A stretch of DNA of 64,000 bases, taken from Septoria linicola (lineage: Eukaryota; Ascomycota; Dothideomycetes; Mycosphaerellales; Mycosphaerellaceae). A model generated the notes under the pieces. The model was not told the DNA's origin and did no database searches. It saw nothing but the letters and a program-made list of their open reading frames with translations. Below, one piece after another: positions 33,221 to 45,900 of the stretch. The position numbers and the translations under genes are program-made. Numbering within the stretch: position 1 is the stretch's first letter; every line of letters starts with the position of its first letter. The stretch is from the NCBI GenBank assembly GCA_024114885.1, contig CP099424.1, positions 62,001 to 126,000 on the forward strand. The letters are read 5' to 3'.

Positions 33221-33913
33221 ATGTCTCATCAAGACCTCACGCACTCCATGACCGGCGCTCAAGGCGAGTACCTGAAACGAGCATATGAGCTCAACTCCAC
33301 CGCGGCAGCACACGATCTCTACTCCGAATGGGCTGCATCATACGACAAGGATCTCACCAGTGGAGCATACGCTTCTCCTCTCAAAGCAGTCGAAGCCTAT
33401 CTCGCACATCTTTCCTCCGCCACATCAACCCAAACGGACAAGCCCGCCTTGACAGTTCTCGACGCTGGCTGCGGTACCGGCATGGTGGCCGAATGCCTCA
33501 TTCCCTCCGCTCAACTCACCGGCCAAAGCTTCATCGTCGACGGCGTCGACCTCACACCCGGCATGCTCGATGTAGCACGAGAAAAGGACATTTACAGGAA
33601 ACTGTCCACTGCCGATCTCAATGAACTCTTGATGATTGTCGACGGAACATATGATGCTGTGCTCTGTGTCGGGACTTTGACGAAAGGACATGTAGGTCCG
33701 AGAGTGTTTGCGGAATTTGTGAGGGTTGTGAAGGCGCAGAGTGGGTTGGTAGTTGCCACTGTGCATGGTGAGATTTGGGAGAGTGGTGGGTATCGGGCGG
33801 AAGTGGAAGGTCTGCAGAGTGCTGGAGATGTGGATGTTCTTAGTACGGCTGAGTTTGGGCTGATTGAAGGGCAGAGTCGTGGTGGGAGGATGGTTGTGTT
33901 GAGGAAGAAGTAG
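33221..33913 (+). CDS. Class I SAM-dependent methyltransferase
   Basis: Uninterrupted 230-residue frame. Motif I is VLDAGCGTGMVAE (Asp 81 to about 91), followed by an acidic DGVDLTPGMLDVAREK motif II region and a typical VDGTYDAVLCVGTLT beta-4 segment. This matches small-molecule methyltransferases of the METTL27/WBSCR27-like group, which use S-adenosylmethionine; the substrate cannot be told. The length is normal and there is no targeting signal. The preceding Met at 33221 lies close to a second Met (HSMTGAQGEYL), so the true start could be 10 codons later. No clear cluster partner, although a SnoaL-like gene lies about 0.6 kb downstream. Confidence 0.88.
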   Translation: MSHQDLTHSMTGAQGEYLKRAYELNSTAAAHDLYSEWAASYDKDLTSGAYASPLKAVEAYLAHLSSATSTQTDKPALTVLDAGCGTGMVAECLIPSAQLTGQSFIVDGVDLTPGMLDVAREKDIYRKLSTADLNELLMIVDGTYDAVLCVGTLTKGHVGPRVFAEFVRVVKAQSGLVVATVHGEIWESGGYRAEVEGLQSAGDVDVLSTAEFGLIEGQSRGGRMVVLRKK

Positions 33914-34539
33914 GGAGGAATATGCTGCGTGGGAGAAAGAGTGAAGCTCAGATGCTCACGTCAGTTACTCATCAGACTTTTCGCTATCAGTAGCCTGCTT
34001 CGGCAAGCTTTCGCTTGCTATAACAGAATAGGTGGGAAGGAAATGATTAGATCACTTCTTCCGCAAGGATACGTGATTGCTCAAGCATCTGGACGATGAT
34101 GTATGCACTGGCATCGCTGAGCCAATATCTACTGATCGGGCTAGCTTATCTTGCGTAGGAGAAAGCACAACTAGGTATTGCATTGTACTTAACAGCAATC
34201 CAACAATTGATCAAGGAAGCAACTCGACGGCAAGTGTTCAAAGTTTCTACGCTACTCTTCAGCGGATCGAGCGTACACATAGGTCTACCCTCGTCCTGCT
34301 CTCGTACTCCTCGTATCTTAGGTTTTGCAAGGGAAGGCATAGATATATCTGCATCCCGTACCAATCCTTGACAAGCATGCACCATGGGTCTCTAGGCATT
34401 GTTGTGTCGCCAAATGTTCGTGAGTCGTATAATAGATTTTTCGAATCTCCACAACAGCGTCGACCCGCATCACTATCGGCCGAATGACAGGCAAATATAG
34501 CCTGGATCCAAGACTTCGCCAAACCTCTCCTCTTGTTAG
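33914..34539. other. Intergenic region, no gene supported
   Basis: Short frames only. The right end has a pyrimidine-rich CCTCTCCTCTTGTTAG that could be a splice acceptor for the next gene, in which case its first exon lies somewhere in this stretch. Confidence 0.35.
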
Positions 34540-35055
34540 CACCGAACATGGACCTATACAATATACTCAAGTAACACAGCTCTTGCTCAAATCGATGCAT
34601 TCGCATCTCCCCACCCCTGGGACATTGAAGCCATTCTTGCTCTACGCTCTCAAGACTGTATCCGCACATTGCACCCTGCACAGTCTCTACCTCCACAACT
34701 CGCTGGTCGTCTCTCGAACAAAGCCTTCGCACAGGTCTTGCAATTCATCATCCTAATTGTAGCGTCATGCCAGATCGAAACTCAAGACATGATCGTTGAT
34801 ACCCATCAACGAAAAGTGGTTGTACACTCCATGGCGACATACGACCTGCGGAGAGTGCCTGGTCACGCGCATCTGGAGCGTTCTGAGTCAAGTGAGATGG
34901 ACTGTGTTTGGTTGATGGAGATGGACGAGAGTGGCAGGAAGATCGTTAGGTGTGAGGAGTTTCTGAACGTGGCGAGACTTCATGGTGAAGGAGGACTGTT
35001 GGAGCGAGCAGCGACATATGCGGGGTGGGCTGCTACGCAGTACTTCAGTTGTTGA
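34540..35055 (+). CDS. SnoaL/NTF2-like fungal protein, 5' end unresolved
   Basis: The frame is open from just after TAG at 34537 to a stop at 35053-35055 and reads NTALAQIDAFASPHPWDIEAILALRSQDC, then after about 70 residues VHSMATYDL and WLMEMDESGRKIVRCEEFL. These blocks, in this order, match the small SnoaL-like (NTF2 fold) proteins common in ascomycetes. No in-frame ATG exists near the start, so either a first exon is joined at the acceptor ending at 34539 or the gene has lost its start. The family includes polyketide cyclases and isomerases and many uncharacterised members; the substrate is unknown. Confidence 0.6.
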   Translation, partial: HRTWTYTIYSSNTALAQIDAFASPHPWDIEAILALRSQDCIRTLHPAQSLPPQLAGRLSNKAFAQVLQFIILIVASCQIETQDMIVDTHQRKVVVHSMATYDLRRVPGHAHLERSESSEMDCVWLMEMDESGRKIVRCEEFLNVARLHGEGGLLERAATYAGWAATQYFSC

Positions 35056-35061
35056 CGATTT

Positions 35062-35322
35062 ATGCGAGGATTGAGGCGCTGCCTATCACTGGAATATGCG
35101 AAGCCTACCGCCATCCTCCCCCTCGCTGCTTCCGGCGCTTTTGCAGCTCCCACACTCGACCCTGAGCTTCTCCAACGTCTTGAGGACCTGAACGCCCCTG
35201 GAATCAGACTCCCAGTTCCCATTCCGCCAAAGCCCTTCATCGGAAAGCCTGGCGTACGTATCTATCCGTACTCCTACGAAGCAGCTTCCATAGACCAGAC
35301 GAAACTGATTGTCGCTCGGTAG
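35062..35322 (+). CDS. Possible small secreted peptide
   Basis: An 86-residue frame starting MRGLRRCLSLEYAK. A hydrophobic stretch PTAILPLAASGAFAAPT resembles the end of a signal peptide, followed by LDPELLQRLEDLN and a Pro-rich PVPIPPKPF part. It starts only 7 bp after the SnoaL-like stop, which is unusual for independent fungal genes. It may be an independent small gene with an unrecognised upstream exon, or chance. Confidence 0.3.
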   Translation: MRGLRRCLSLEYAKPTAILPLAASGAFAAPTLDPELLQRLEDLNAPGIRLPVPIPPKPFIGKPGVRIYPYSYEAASIDQTKLIVAR

Positions 35323-37615
35323 TGCATTGGCGTCTGTTGTATGAAAGAAGGATTATGTAGGAGGACTGCGGCTGTCGTTGGCCTCGACTTCTTGTTCGAG
35401 TGAGATGGGAACAGCCTTGAGGAGGATGGGCAATGTTGATCTATCGTCATGAGGAAATTTTACTCTCATCTAACTCGACGGCGGAGGCATCTGAGAGATG
35501 CTGGGTGTGGTGTCGCGACTGGATGTCTGCTGGGGACTGCAAGCATATATCAATCTCATAGCAAGTCTTGCATGCAAGGCATGTCTTCCACCACTCCCTT
35601 GCTCTTTGCCATCAGTTGGGGTTGTGCCTCTGCTCGAGCCAGACCCAGATTTCCTTAGCGCTGTACAGCTACACAACGGCGAGATCAGTCAGTTGCAAGC
35701 ATTGGTATCAAACATCAGCCTCTCTAATTCGGATCTGCAGCACTGCTACCTGATGTGCGAGCATCTGGAAAACAGACAAGAAGCCTCGACCGAAGATGAG
35801 CGTGGAAATTTGATCGATTCCTCGCCAGAGACAGTCGTCGATGCATTCACGCCTATCGTGTGGCTCAGCCGAGTTGGCTGTCCATGATCTTCACGTTGAC
35901 ACGACAGCATGTCAGCGGAGGTACAATCGTTTCGTAAGTAGGACAGAAATCTCTCCTCGGCCGAATCTGTGTATGTGCTGACCCTCCATTCGCGCTTGTG
36001 AGTAGCAGAGCCACATTGATGTCTCGATCCCAACATTGCACACGTCGGAAGGTATGCGCGGTGTAGCGTCGCCATCTGATGTCGCGCAGTCAGAATAGAA
36101 GATCGCGAAACTGAGACACTTCACAAAACAGCAGTGGTTGTATGAGCAGCAGCACCAAAGCTGTCAGTCGGTGCTGCAGCATTCGTTGTGCCTTTCACAG
36201 GCCGAGGATCTGGGTTTCTTTCAGCGCTATACGTATACGAGCCCGCCACACCCCTTTGTCACGCCGATCTCATCTGGTAACGCTCCGACCATACTGCATG
36301 GACATATTACCTGAGAAGGCTGAGCGGCTCGTCGTGAGACTGAGTTTCTTGTCGCATATGCCAGCTAAGAGTGGTTGGCAGTTTCACGAAGCTAGAAGAG
36401 TGTAGCAGGCATCAGGGTCTGTTTTGTATAGGGCTGAAAGATCTGTCTTAGCATCCGGGAGAATCCTCACATTCCATAGACCTGCTTGCATGCAATACTT
36501 CCTCCTCTAGAGCGAAGATCACGTCTAGGAGATTCACTAAAGATTCTCCGATGGCTACGTGGCTCGACAGTGAGCCTTAAGGGACTGGCTCAATGCTCTT
36601 ACCCCTTACTATATCTCGCGGTGCACGGCTCTAACGAGTACGACCCGTGGGCCGACACGCGCGCGACTATGGAAATACCAATTGCAAAAGGCCCTAAACG
36701 TTGAAGAACGGCGAGGCCATGAGAATGAAGATGAGCGCTGGACTATAAAGCTGTCATATAACGCCAAAACAAGCTGTGCGCTTTCCGGTGCCTTCGATGG
36801 GTGGGGCGTGGTGGTCGAATGCGCAGCACCATTTTGGTGCATTTTGACCTGTGGCAGCGACAAGTGACCCGCGCGGCATGAGTCCGGAACTTTCTACCAA
36901 AGAGACGAAAATGATGTATCGCAACGGTAGAACCATTCCGATGGCATGAAGTCTGTCACCACCCTGCGCGTGACATGGAGGCCGGCCAACCGAAGGTAGC
37001 CTCTTGGATCGTGCTGGAACACGTAGCTCGACGTCTGTTCGAGTGGCCCTTGGCCCAGGGGTCTGACTGCAAAGACCTTTCCGGCGTATGAATACCCGCA
37101 TCTCCAAATCTCACAGACGAGTGTCCCATTGCACCAGCTCGTATCTCAACTTGTAAAGACTGTGTGAAATCAGACCCTACTTCTCTTGATGCAAACACTC
37201 GTCATCGCACAGTAGGAAAGCATGACCGCACCGTCTCAGCCAAGCCAGGTCTGGTAAGAAATTATCGCTTTCCGCGTAAAAATCAGAACACAGAGCCTGC
37301 TATGAGCTGCTTTGCTGCCGTATTCAATCACGTTTTGAGCTCTGATACCTGTCACGGACAGGATCGAAGTAGCCGGTGTCGCGACTTATGCTGTCTAATG
37401 TGGGCGTTAGCAATGATAGGAATCGTGCCATCGTCTAGACTCCACCTTTCAGCAGATCCACCGGCCGATGGCGACAGTCCATGAGCATGGGGGATTTGCT
37501 TCTGTCTTGCGAGACTGATGTCAACCCGGTGCTCCGGCGACCTGCCGAGCAATACCGTCCATCACGATACCTGAAGACATGCCAAATCATCCACTAGAGG
37601 GATGTTAGATAGTGG
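35323..37615. other. Gene-poor stretch
   Basis: About 2.3 kb. The most protein-like frame is 35498-35887 (plus), which includes LHNGEISQLQALVSNISLSN, but no family or start could be supported. Base composition is normal and CA/TG are present, so this is not RIP-altered transposon DNA. Confidence 0.35.
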
Positions 37616-37939
37616 TCACCATGTATGAGGTGGTCTGGGTTGCTTTACCCGGATGATCCAATTCGAGTCGTCGGACGTCGTTGTATCTACTGCAAGATCG
37701 TAGAATGGCTTGGTTAACAGAGAAGCATCCTTATATATGCGGCGTATCTCCTCCATGATCAAGTCCTCGTCTACTTCTGCAGTGGTATATGTAGTCGACT
37801 CGTAGCCGTGAGCCGCATTTGTGGATGCTCTACGTATCCGTATCTTCTTGATTATGCGTTCTCGGCCATCGATAGTCTCGAGCTGCTGCGGTATGAGGAA
37901 TATCCTGTCTTGATCACTCCGGGACAGACGAACCTTCAT
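37616..37939 (-). CDS. Possible gene fragment of unknown family
   Basis: A 107-residue frame that is protein-like (GRERIIKKIRIRRAS, DLIMEEIRRIYKDASLL, NWIIRVKQPRPPHTW). The same frame is open upstream to about 38020 with further basic residues. No complete gene structure or family can be given; it may be the end of a degraded gene. Confidence 0.3.
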   Translation of the reverse strand: MKVRLSRSDQDRIFLIPQQLETIDGRERIIKKIRIRRASTNAAHGYESTTYTTAEVDEDLIMEEIRRIYKDASLLTKPFYDLAVDTTTSDDSNWIIRVKQPRPPHTW

Positions 37940-38029
37940 CAGGTGATAGACGCGACGGTGTTTCGACTCGCTTCTGCTCAGGCCCAGACGGCTTCGGAAT
38001 AAATGGTCAGCTTCACAACATCACCTCCG

Positions 38030-40169
38030 ACGGGTGTTCTTCCTCACCTAAAGAATCTAGCCTTTGACTCGCTTTTCGCAAGTGGAGGAACAGATGATGC
38101 CATGCTTCACAGCAGTGATAGATCTTTAGGATCGCCCATGTTGGCGAAGGTGCTGGTCGTCTTTATGCAACAGTGCTCGGTGCTGGGCTTGATGGTGTTC
38201 TCGCGTCACACGGACGGATGTCCTGCGATCTGCATGTCATGCGGCTTGAGAGCGAGGGTGTTTTATTGTCTTGACCTTCCCGCATTGTGCAGCATGCTCG
38301 CTACCAGAGCAGAGGCATTTAGTGTGGAGCCCTCGCCTCGGAGATATCCCCGCGGATGATAGAGGGAGTTGTGGAGTCTGGTTGGCAAAGAGTAAGCCAG
38401 TCATGGCATGATCCGACCACATAGCCCGGGATAGACTGTCCTGCGTCTGTGAGGTCGCAGTAGGCCGTGTTATCAGCTTACAGTCCGCGCGTAGCAGATT
38501 ACACTCCGAGGTACGAAGACGCTGTATGGCTCTGCAGCGACGATTATCGCGCCAAGTGAGGCCACCACGATAGCGGACAGACCATGATAGCGGGTGCCCT
38601 CAGCTGTCCTGTTCCGTCTTGTAGCTGCGCCCAGAGTCTGCAGTGTGCTTGTCCAAGACCTGATGGTGCAAGCGATGTCAAGTCTGTTGATTAGTCGCGT
38701 TTCGAAGTCAGGCTGCAGTACGAACCACAGTCGGCCAGCAAGCCGCCTCCGTAGGTCGAGCTACGGAGTGAGCTCCTGGAAAATGGATTAGCGACGCTGG
38801 AGTCGTCTCCGACCAATGCGGCGGCGTCTGCTCGGCGTTCACCGTCAGCCAGGACGCCTGACAGAGGCACCCATGTCTGCAAACCACTTTCAACAACCGC
38901 CGTTCTGGATCATGTCTCGCGGCAATGAGTGGGCCACACGGGTCGCTTACCTAGCTCGTTCGGACCGCCCACGGTTGTGACGGAGTGTTGGAATGCCGTC
39001 TGGTTGTTACATCCTTGCTGCACGAACCACTAACCCTGGCAGCACTGTACATGTGTAGCGAGCACAGCGCCTACAACTGTGGAACGGCTGTTCTAACCAA
39101 TATGGTAGCATGCACGCCGCTAATGCTTGCAATGGATGCATCATAACCACCAGATCGGCAGCCTTATTTACTGCATCGCTGCGTCTGTGAGGTATCTACC
39201 CTGCTTTCGGGTCACCTGCTTTCCGGGAAACCACAGACAGTGTTAAAGACCACCACTCTGCTGCTTCCGAGGCGTCTCTTTGGGGTAGGGTTGAATCCTT
39301 TGACATGTCAAAATTCTAGCCCACTACTGAAAACCCTCCATGGCAGTCTTTCAAACTGGTGGCAGACAATTGTGAGACAGCCGCAATTCTCACTGTCGAC
39401 GTACGTCTCTGTGCCGAAATACGGCTCCAAGGCTATATCAACAAAGTGGTCCACATGATTACACTTGCAAACCGCAAGCGAACAGGACAGATGGCAGATC
39501 TTATGTGCTCTTGTACTGCGCATACCATTGCTACTCCGCGCCCTTAACGGCTTGGATACCTATGGCCCAAGCCGGGTACAATCCGGCGGCTGTAGATATT
39601 GTAAGACCTAGCATAGTTGAGACAGCGCGTAGCAGGCATTATCCCTTGTCGTTTTTTAGACCAGATATTGCTGATTGCTGTAGTCTTCTTTGTCTTACTT
39701 ATCTCGGCATCAATGTGCGACATAAAAAGCCAAGCCGTGATATACTGCCGGTAGGAAGCCCTAACAGTTAATTGAAGAGCGTATCCTATCTCGACTAGCC
39801 GATCTTTCGCCAGAGTCGGTCAGCATCGGTATTGGTCTAGTGTCTTGGCATAAGCCAGAATGACTAGGTGCGGGGTACTTGTCTGATATGAACGCGGCCG
39901 CTTTGTAGAGATCCAAAGGCCTTGGGTGCCTCGCATAGCTCATTCAGATCGCTGTACCATGTGAATCTGCGTCACACATCGGCTGTTCGTCGGATAGGAC
40001 CCGGAATTCCCGCGCATCCCAGAACGTCCAGGAAAGGTGCGAGAACTCTACAGAACACCTCTACACCATCATCGCAAGCAGCTAATGACTGATGGAGTGG
40101 TCCAGCAGGGCTGTTCTGAACCTACGCTCTACGACAATTCAAATACTGCAGGACACCCTGTCAATCTCA
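38030..40169. other. Gene-poor stretch
   Basis: About 2.1 kb with only short overlapping frames on both strands and no recognisable family, repeat or RNA gene. Confidence 0.35.
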
Positions 40170-41796
40170 TCAAGCCTCAGTCGTGAATTTGCCGCGTGCT
40201 CTGATACTAGGGCCCCAGTGATAGAAGCAAAATGGAATTGGTGTCATGAGCGTGGCGCAAATGGCGAGTAGAGTCGTGGCCCACGCTGTGCCCAGCCCGT
40301 GGTACATTGGAAGCGCGAACAATGGAGCCACGAAAGACATTCCGTACCTGGCCAGAGAGCTCGCGCCGTTTGCAGATGCGCCATAAGTCGGACCATACGT
40401 ATCGAGCACATACGCTGACGTTGACGCATAAACATTCAGACTGCCCCAGGATATCAGGATCATGGCAGATATCGGCGAGAAATAGCTGACTTCGGCTCGT
40501 GCGGTCCATGCGAACCAATACAGACCTGTTGATAGCAGCACGCCGCCCAGCATAGCGCCATGCAATCTGTTCTCAGGCGCTGGTGTAGCCTTCCCCACGT
40601 TGTCGTCTGCAGTCTCTAAAGTGCTGGCTGGTTCAGACATCTTGAAGCTGGGCAAGAGTTTGTCGTCGACGATCAGACTGGTCCACCCAGCGACGCCGCC
40701 TATAATAAGTCCGAGGAAGGCCAGACCTTGTCCAGTGTAACCGAAGCCATATGTTTTGTGGAAGATTTCAGGAACAACCACGATGAATGCGTAGACTGAG
40801 TTGGAGCTGGTCAGTGGCAGATAGGCTAGATCTTGCGCGGACGGGAGTACTCACTGAGTCCAAAGTTGAAGCCGCTGTAGAGACACACGAGACCCACTAT
40901 AGGATCGGATAGCATCCGTATTGGTCGTAAGATGTGGGTCGCGAGAAACTGCGGAGCAGAACGAACGCCTTGAGCAAGCCCTGATGTCAGGTCATGCACG
41001 TTTGCTCGCTCTCGCCAACTCTTGTGGTCCGTATCTTGCTGCTCAATCACGTCTTGTCTTGTTTCCTTCAGCAGAGCAACTCCGACAAGGACAATGGGAG
41101 ACGCGATGAGTAGGAACACCCACTGAGTCCACGCCCAACCGTATTGAGTAAGGACCAAATGACCAATGAGTGGGCTGCACTCAATCGTTAGTGGGTCTCC
41201 ATTTCCAATTGTAACTGCAACTCACCCTATCAGTGAACCCAGCCAAGGCATTGAATAGTAGCAGAACATCCCCGGGCCTCGCTCGCTCGACTCAAACAGG
41301 TCTGTCATGGTCGCTGATGCAATCGTGATACCTGGCGATCCGAATAGTCCAGCTACCAATCGCCAGGTCAACAAATTCCCAAGAGATCGAGAGAATCCAC
41401 AGGCCAACACAAAGATGAGCAGAAGTGGCATGCATATCACGAAGACTGGCCGACGTCCCAACTTTTCGCTGGTTGGTGGTGAAATCACTGTGCCAATGGT
41501 CAAACCTACAAGACAAGCATTAGTCTCGATCATGGTCGTTTACGTTCGAGTCTAACCTAGATTGAAGATGCAGAAAATAAGCACCGCAACCTCTTGCCCA
41601 ACGTGGAATTCGGCTTGAAATATTTGCAGGGCAGGCGAGATTGAGCTTGATGCTAGTGTACTGAGAGGTGGTGTCAGTCGCTGATGATTGTGCAGGACCA
41701 CTCAGGTTACCTGATGAATGAGAACGTGGATACGATGGCGACCGTCGTCCATTTCTGCCGCGAGGACCAGTTCCGGGGGTTAGTCTCCTCCATCAT
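40170..41796 (-). CDS. MFS transporter, DHA1 (12-helix drug/polyamine) type
   Basis: Five exons, 41796-41711, 41660-41557, 41505-41226, 41174-40855 and 40795-40170, with GT-AG introns of 50, 51, 51 and 59 nt, give 471 residues with all phases consistent. The N-terminus MMEETNPRNWSSRQKW carries the NPRNWS signature typical of fungal DHA1 transporters. The loop 2-3 motif reads SEKLGRRPVFV, and FGSPGITIASATMTDLF follows in helix 4-5. About 12 hydrophobic helices with a central cytosolic loop (QDVIEQQDTDHKSWRE) are present. The family exports drugs, polyamines or fungal metabolites across the plasma membrane by proton antiport. It lies 1.1 kb from an NRPS-like gene in the same orientation, which suggests membership of one metabolite locus. 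No damage seen. Confidence 0.88.
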
Positions 41797-42905
41797 GAAG
41801 CAAAATGCTTGGCAGTCAGTTGGCCGTACTGCTGGTGAGCAGAGCACGCGATCTGCTGCCGCAACGAGTATGCGCAGGATCCTTCCGACCCATCGTGCTG
41901 GGGATAACTGAGTCTTGTGTGCTGACGAAGAGCTTCTGCAGGCGATGGTGCTGCAAAATGGCGCCTCGGTTGTGAACCTTATCTAGTGCAACTGTAGTCC
42001 CATGATTGGCTAACAAGCATTGTGATGTCAAGATGGCGTGGTCTCGCGCCTCCATCTCCGTTTAACCATAGAACGAGATCTGAGAAGCGCGGTCGTTGTA
42101 GCCACTATGCCCTGTGGATGCCAAATTACCAGCTGTGATGAGTGCTCGAGGAGTCTGCTGCTTTGCCACATTAGCGAAGCGTGGAAACGGTCTGAGCATG
42201 ATGACATTGCAGCCGGCAGTAGATAGTCGAATATATGAAAGTTGAAAACGCCACCGATGGAACGTGTATAATCTTGATATAACACAGGGGAAATGTGTAG
42301 CTCCATAAGCAGACGTCCGAAAAGTGCCAAGCATGATGCGTGCCAGGTTGTTGGCCCGCACTCCGATCAGCTCCCATTCGTTTGTGAGTAGGTCTCCCTC
42401 CTTCGATCCCGCTCTAGATAGGAGTCGCTGTCCAACAGCAGCGGTGTACTTAAAGAATCTTGACATGATGGCAGAGGCACTGCCTTCCCTTCAGGGCCTC
42501 CAGGCGAGATGTCTTGACATGAGGATTCCACCATTTCGCTGCTTGCGCTGCAGTGATTGGGTGACATCGCGGAGTATGATGCATGTCGCAGCACGCCGAG
42601 CATACTCTTCTCGTGTCGTTCAGCTGCTCTAATACCTACCATTGCTGTGCAAGATCCGAGCAGAGTTTCATCAGCTAGACTGGGAGATCTGAGACCGTGA
42701 TAATCGAAAAGGCTGGTGCAAAGAACAACGCTGATCAGATCGCTCAAGACACTATGCACGAAGACTAATACTGAACACGGCTGCTCCATCAATGCGCGCT
42801 CCAAGCATATCCGTGAGCAACGCCGACGACTTTACCCAAATCTGAACACCAAGCTACTATGAGACACATGGCAGACCCACCCGATCTCAGCAGACATCCT
42901 GCTCA
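41797..42905. other. Intergenic region, 1.1 kb
   Basis: Frames at 42062-42466 and 42367-42804 on the minus strand overlap each other and lack domain features, so I do not call them genes. The left end is upstream of the DHA1 transporter and the right end is the 3' flank of the NRPS-like gene. Confidence 0.4.
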
Positions 42906-45900
42906 TCACTGTTCTCTCTCCGCTCTTTGCCATTGACGGTACCAATGTTCCAGCCATTCCGATGAAATAGGTTGCATGTCCCGCAGCTTTGTACTCACTT
43001 GTGTACTCCTCTCGACCGAAAACGCCGAACGAGCTGCCTCCTCCTTACCAATATCCTGGAAGAAGTCAATCAGCTTTGCTGCGGGCAAGTCTTTGCTGCT
43101 ATCTTCAACGCTGGAAGCAACTTCCTGCACCCACTTATCGTATGGCACAATCTGAACCCCCTCGCCGAGCAGCCCAGCTGCAGACGATGCAAGGTCGCTC
43201 CAGCTTGCACTTTGGGGGTTGACAAAGTGCAGAAATTTGGTGAGTTGTGCAGAATCAGCAAGTCTCGACGTGGCACTGCATATTGAAGAGGCTGGCGTGC
43301 TGTAGCCTGTCAGCTCCGGTGTAGATACTCCAGACGCATTGACGTCGCTAGAAGCACTCGATTTTGGCGGGCAGGCTTCTGGTGTTTGTCCCTTCTCCTG
43401 CCCAAGAGACACCTCATGGTCATCGTTTGATGGCTCGGAGCCACTATCATTGATAACTTCAGTCAAAATGTCTGCAAGCACGTCTACCGGGATCCAGTCA
43501 ATGCGGCCCATCGCTCCCATGCTATCAGGGAGCATGCCCATTGCTTTTGAGCTTAGCAACAAGCTGGAAAACCACTCTTGCTGACTCCATAAACCAGACT
43601 CCGAGCGAACAGGTCCTGCAATTTGCCCCAGCCGACAAATTGTCGTCGGCAATTGGAATCGCTTACTTGCAACTTCGAAAAGATGCTCTGCCACAAGCTT
43701 CGACTGCGCATAACCGCTCTTCTCGGTGACAGCGAGGTCGTCGAGCTTGTCTTCAGGAACCGGACCGGTATTACCCCTCATCGCCCAGTGGTTGGCGGCG
43801 CCGATGCTGGAAAGGAAGGTAGTATTCACGCGATGCGGCAACCTTTGGGCCAGTGCTACGAGGTTCAAACAGGCCTTGAGCTGGTCCTCGAAAGCGCCGA
43901 GCGGCAAGTTGAAGTTGACGGGCCAAGCATTATGGATGATGTGGGTCGTGCCATCAAGCGCCGCCAAGGCCTGATCACTGAGTCCGAAGTCGTGTTCCGA
44001 TATGGTACTCTCCAGGAACTCGACGCGAGAAACGTTTAGAGAAAGCCCTCGACTCTCTTGAATCTTGCGTTGTCTCTCAGCGTTGCCGCCTCTTCGATTC
44101 AAGCAGACAATTCTCCCGGTCGGAAAGCACTTGAGTAACGCGTCAAGCAGATAAGAGCCCAGTGAGCCGGTCGAACCAGTCAACAAGATCTGTACTGAAT
44201 CGGATCTAGGCTTCTTTCCATCTGCCGGCGTGTGTTCCTCAAGAGCTGACGTGTAAGAGCTCAACATGCGCTGCATGTCCTGCAGCATGCGATCCTCGGT
44301 GTCCTCGTTCTCAGCGCTCGAGCGGCCATTGTAGAGAAATGCCGCCAGGTTTTCGACTGTGCGCTCGGTGTAAATCGTCCTCGGTGAGACTTGGCCAGCA
44401 TCTTGTCGCTGTTGCGCACGCATATCTGCCTTGATTGCTCTGGTAAGACGAAGCACCCGTTGAGAGTCGACTCTGCGCTGGAAGAAGTCTTCTGCAGGCG
44501 ACAGACTCTCACCAGGTAGGATCTCGCTGACGACCAAAGACGATAGCGACTCTGCCAACTTCTGGTCCGATGAGAAGTCCAAGCGTACATCTGATGCAAT
44601 TCGGTCCTCTGCGGCAGCGTAAGCGTTGACGATCTCTGCTTCCAGCATTGCCACGGTCGGTCGTCGCCGTATTTCTCCTTTCGCCGAGCGCAAGAAAGAG
44701 TCAGGCTCCAGGATGTGTATATGCGAAGCGTCGATTTGCGCGTATGCGGGCAAAGCCTCATTTGCGAGTCGAAGCTCTTCCGAATCCTCCACTGACGATC
44801 GTCTTCTGTCAGATGGGACATCTTCTTTCGCTTCAACCAGCAGCAGAGGCTGCTCATGGCCTGTTCCAACGATCAAAGCTGACTGCACCGCTTGATGCTG
44901 CGACACTATCTGCTCTGCACTGCGAGGATTCCATTTCTCGCCGTTCGACAAAACCACAACATCGTCCATGCGGCCTTGATACCTCCACAAACCTGGTTTC
45001 GTTGGATGTTCTTCATACAGATCTTTCATGCGATACTCGTCCAACTCCGGAAACGTGCAGAAAGCACCTTGATGCTTGAGGTGATCTGCATCTCGAACAA
45101 AGACTAGCTCGTGAAGGCCGTCCGACACTGGGTCGAACTTGATGCCGAGTGCAAAGTGATAGTAATGATATGCTAGCTCGTCTTCGGACTGAGGCAGAAG
45201 CTCCGGAATGTTGAACGTTTCAGTTGATCCAAGAAGCGGCAGCACTTTGGTGTACTTGAGCACGGTCTTGGCTGCAGAGTCTGATAACGGCCCACCGCCG
45301 AAGCCTACACTGTCCCATCGCGAAAGCTTTTGCACTATCGAGGGCTCGTTTGCCACTTCGCCAAGGAGTGATGGAGCCATTATCCCAGCGGAGACAATGT
45401 CCATGTCAAGCATGCTGTCAACAAGGCCAACAGATGGTGGTGCATCGCTCGGTCCAAACACAACTTTCGTGCCCTGGAATATCGAAAAGGAAAGTATGTT
45501 GAAGCCTGCCGAGTGGAAAAGCGGCAGTCCGGCGAATATCGTGCGATGCCTCCACATTCTCGATGTGATGCATCTCCCATCAACATCAGGCAAGTCTTGC
45601 TGTGCATCGATCGTGGCCGCTAGGCCATGAGTGACCTCAACAGGCTTCGGCTCGCCAGTGCTGCCACTTGTATGGAGGATGACGAACGGTTCCCGTGCAA
45701 TATCTTCAAAATGTCGATGCCATGGGTAGGGCTCCACCTTCTCCTCGCTCAAGGTTTCGTCCAAGGTCAGCATGTCGAAATGGTCCATGCCGCAAGACTC
45801 CTTCAGTGATTGGCAGGACCGCATTGGCCCTACAAGTGTTCAGCATTGTGTTTGGTCGAAAAGCGCTCGATGTGCCTCAACGTTGTTTCTGGGAGAGGAG

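Noticed and set aside
42062..42804. Two overlapping minus-strand frames of 134 and 145 codons
   Set aside because: They overlap in different frames, have no domain or signal, and no neighbouring exons extend them.
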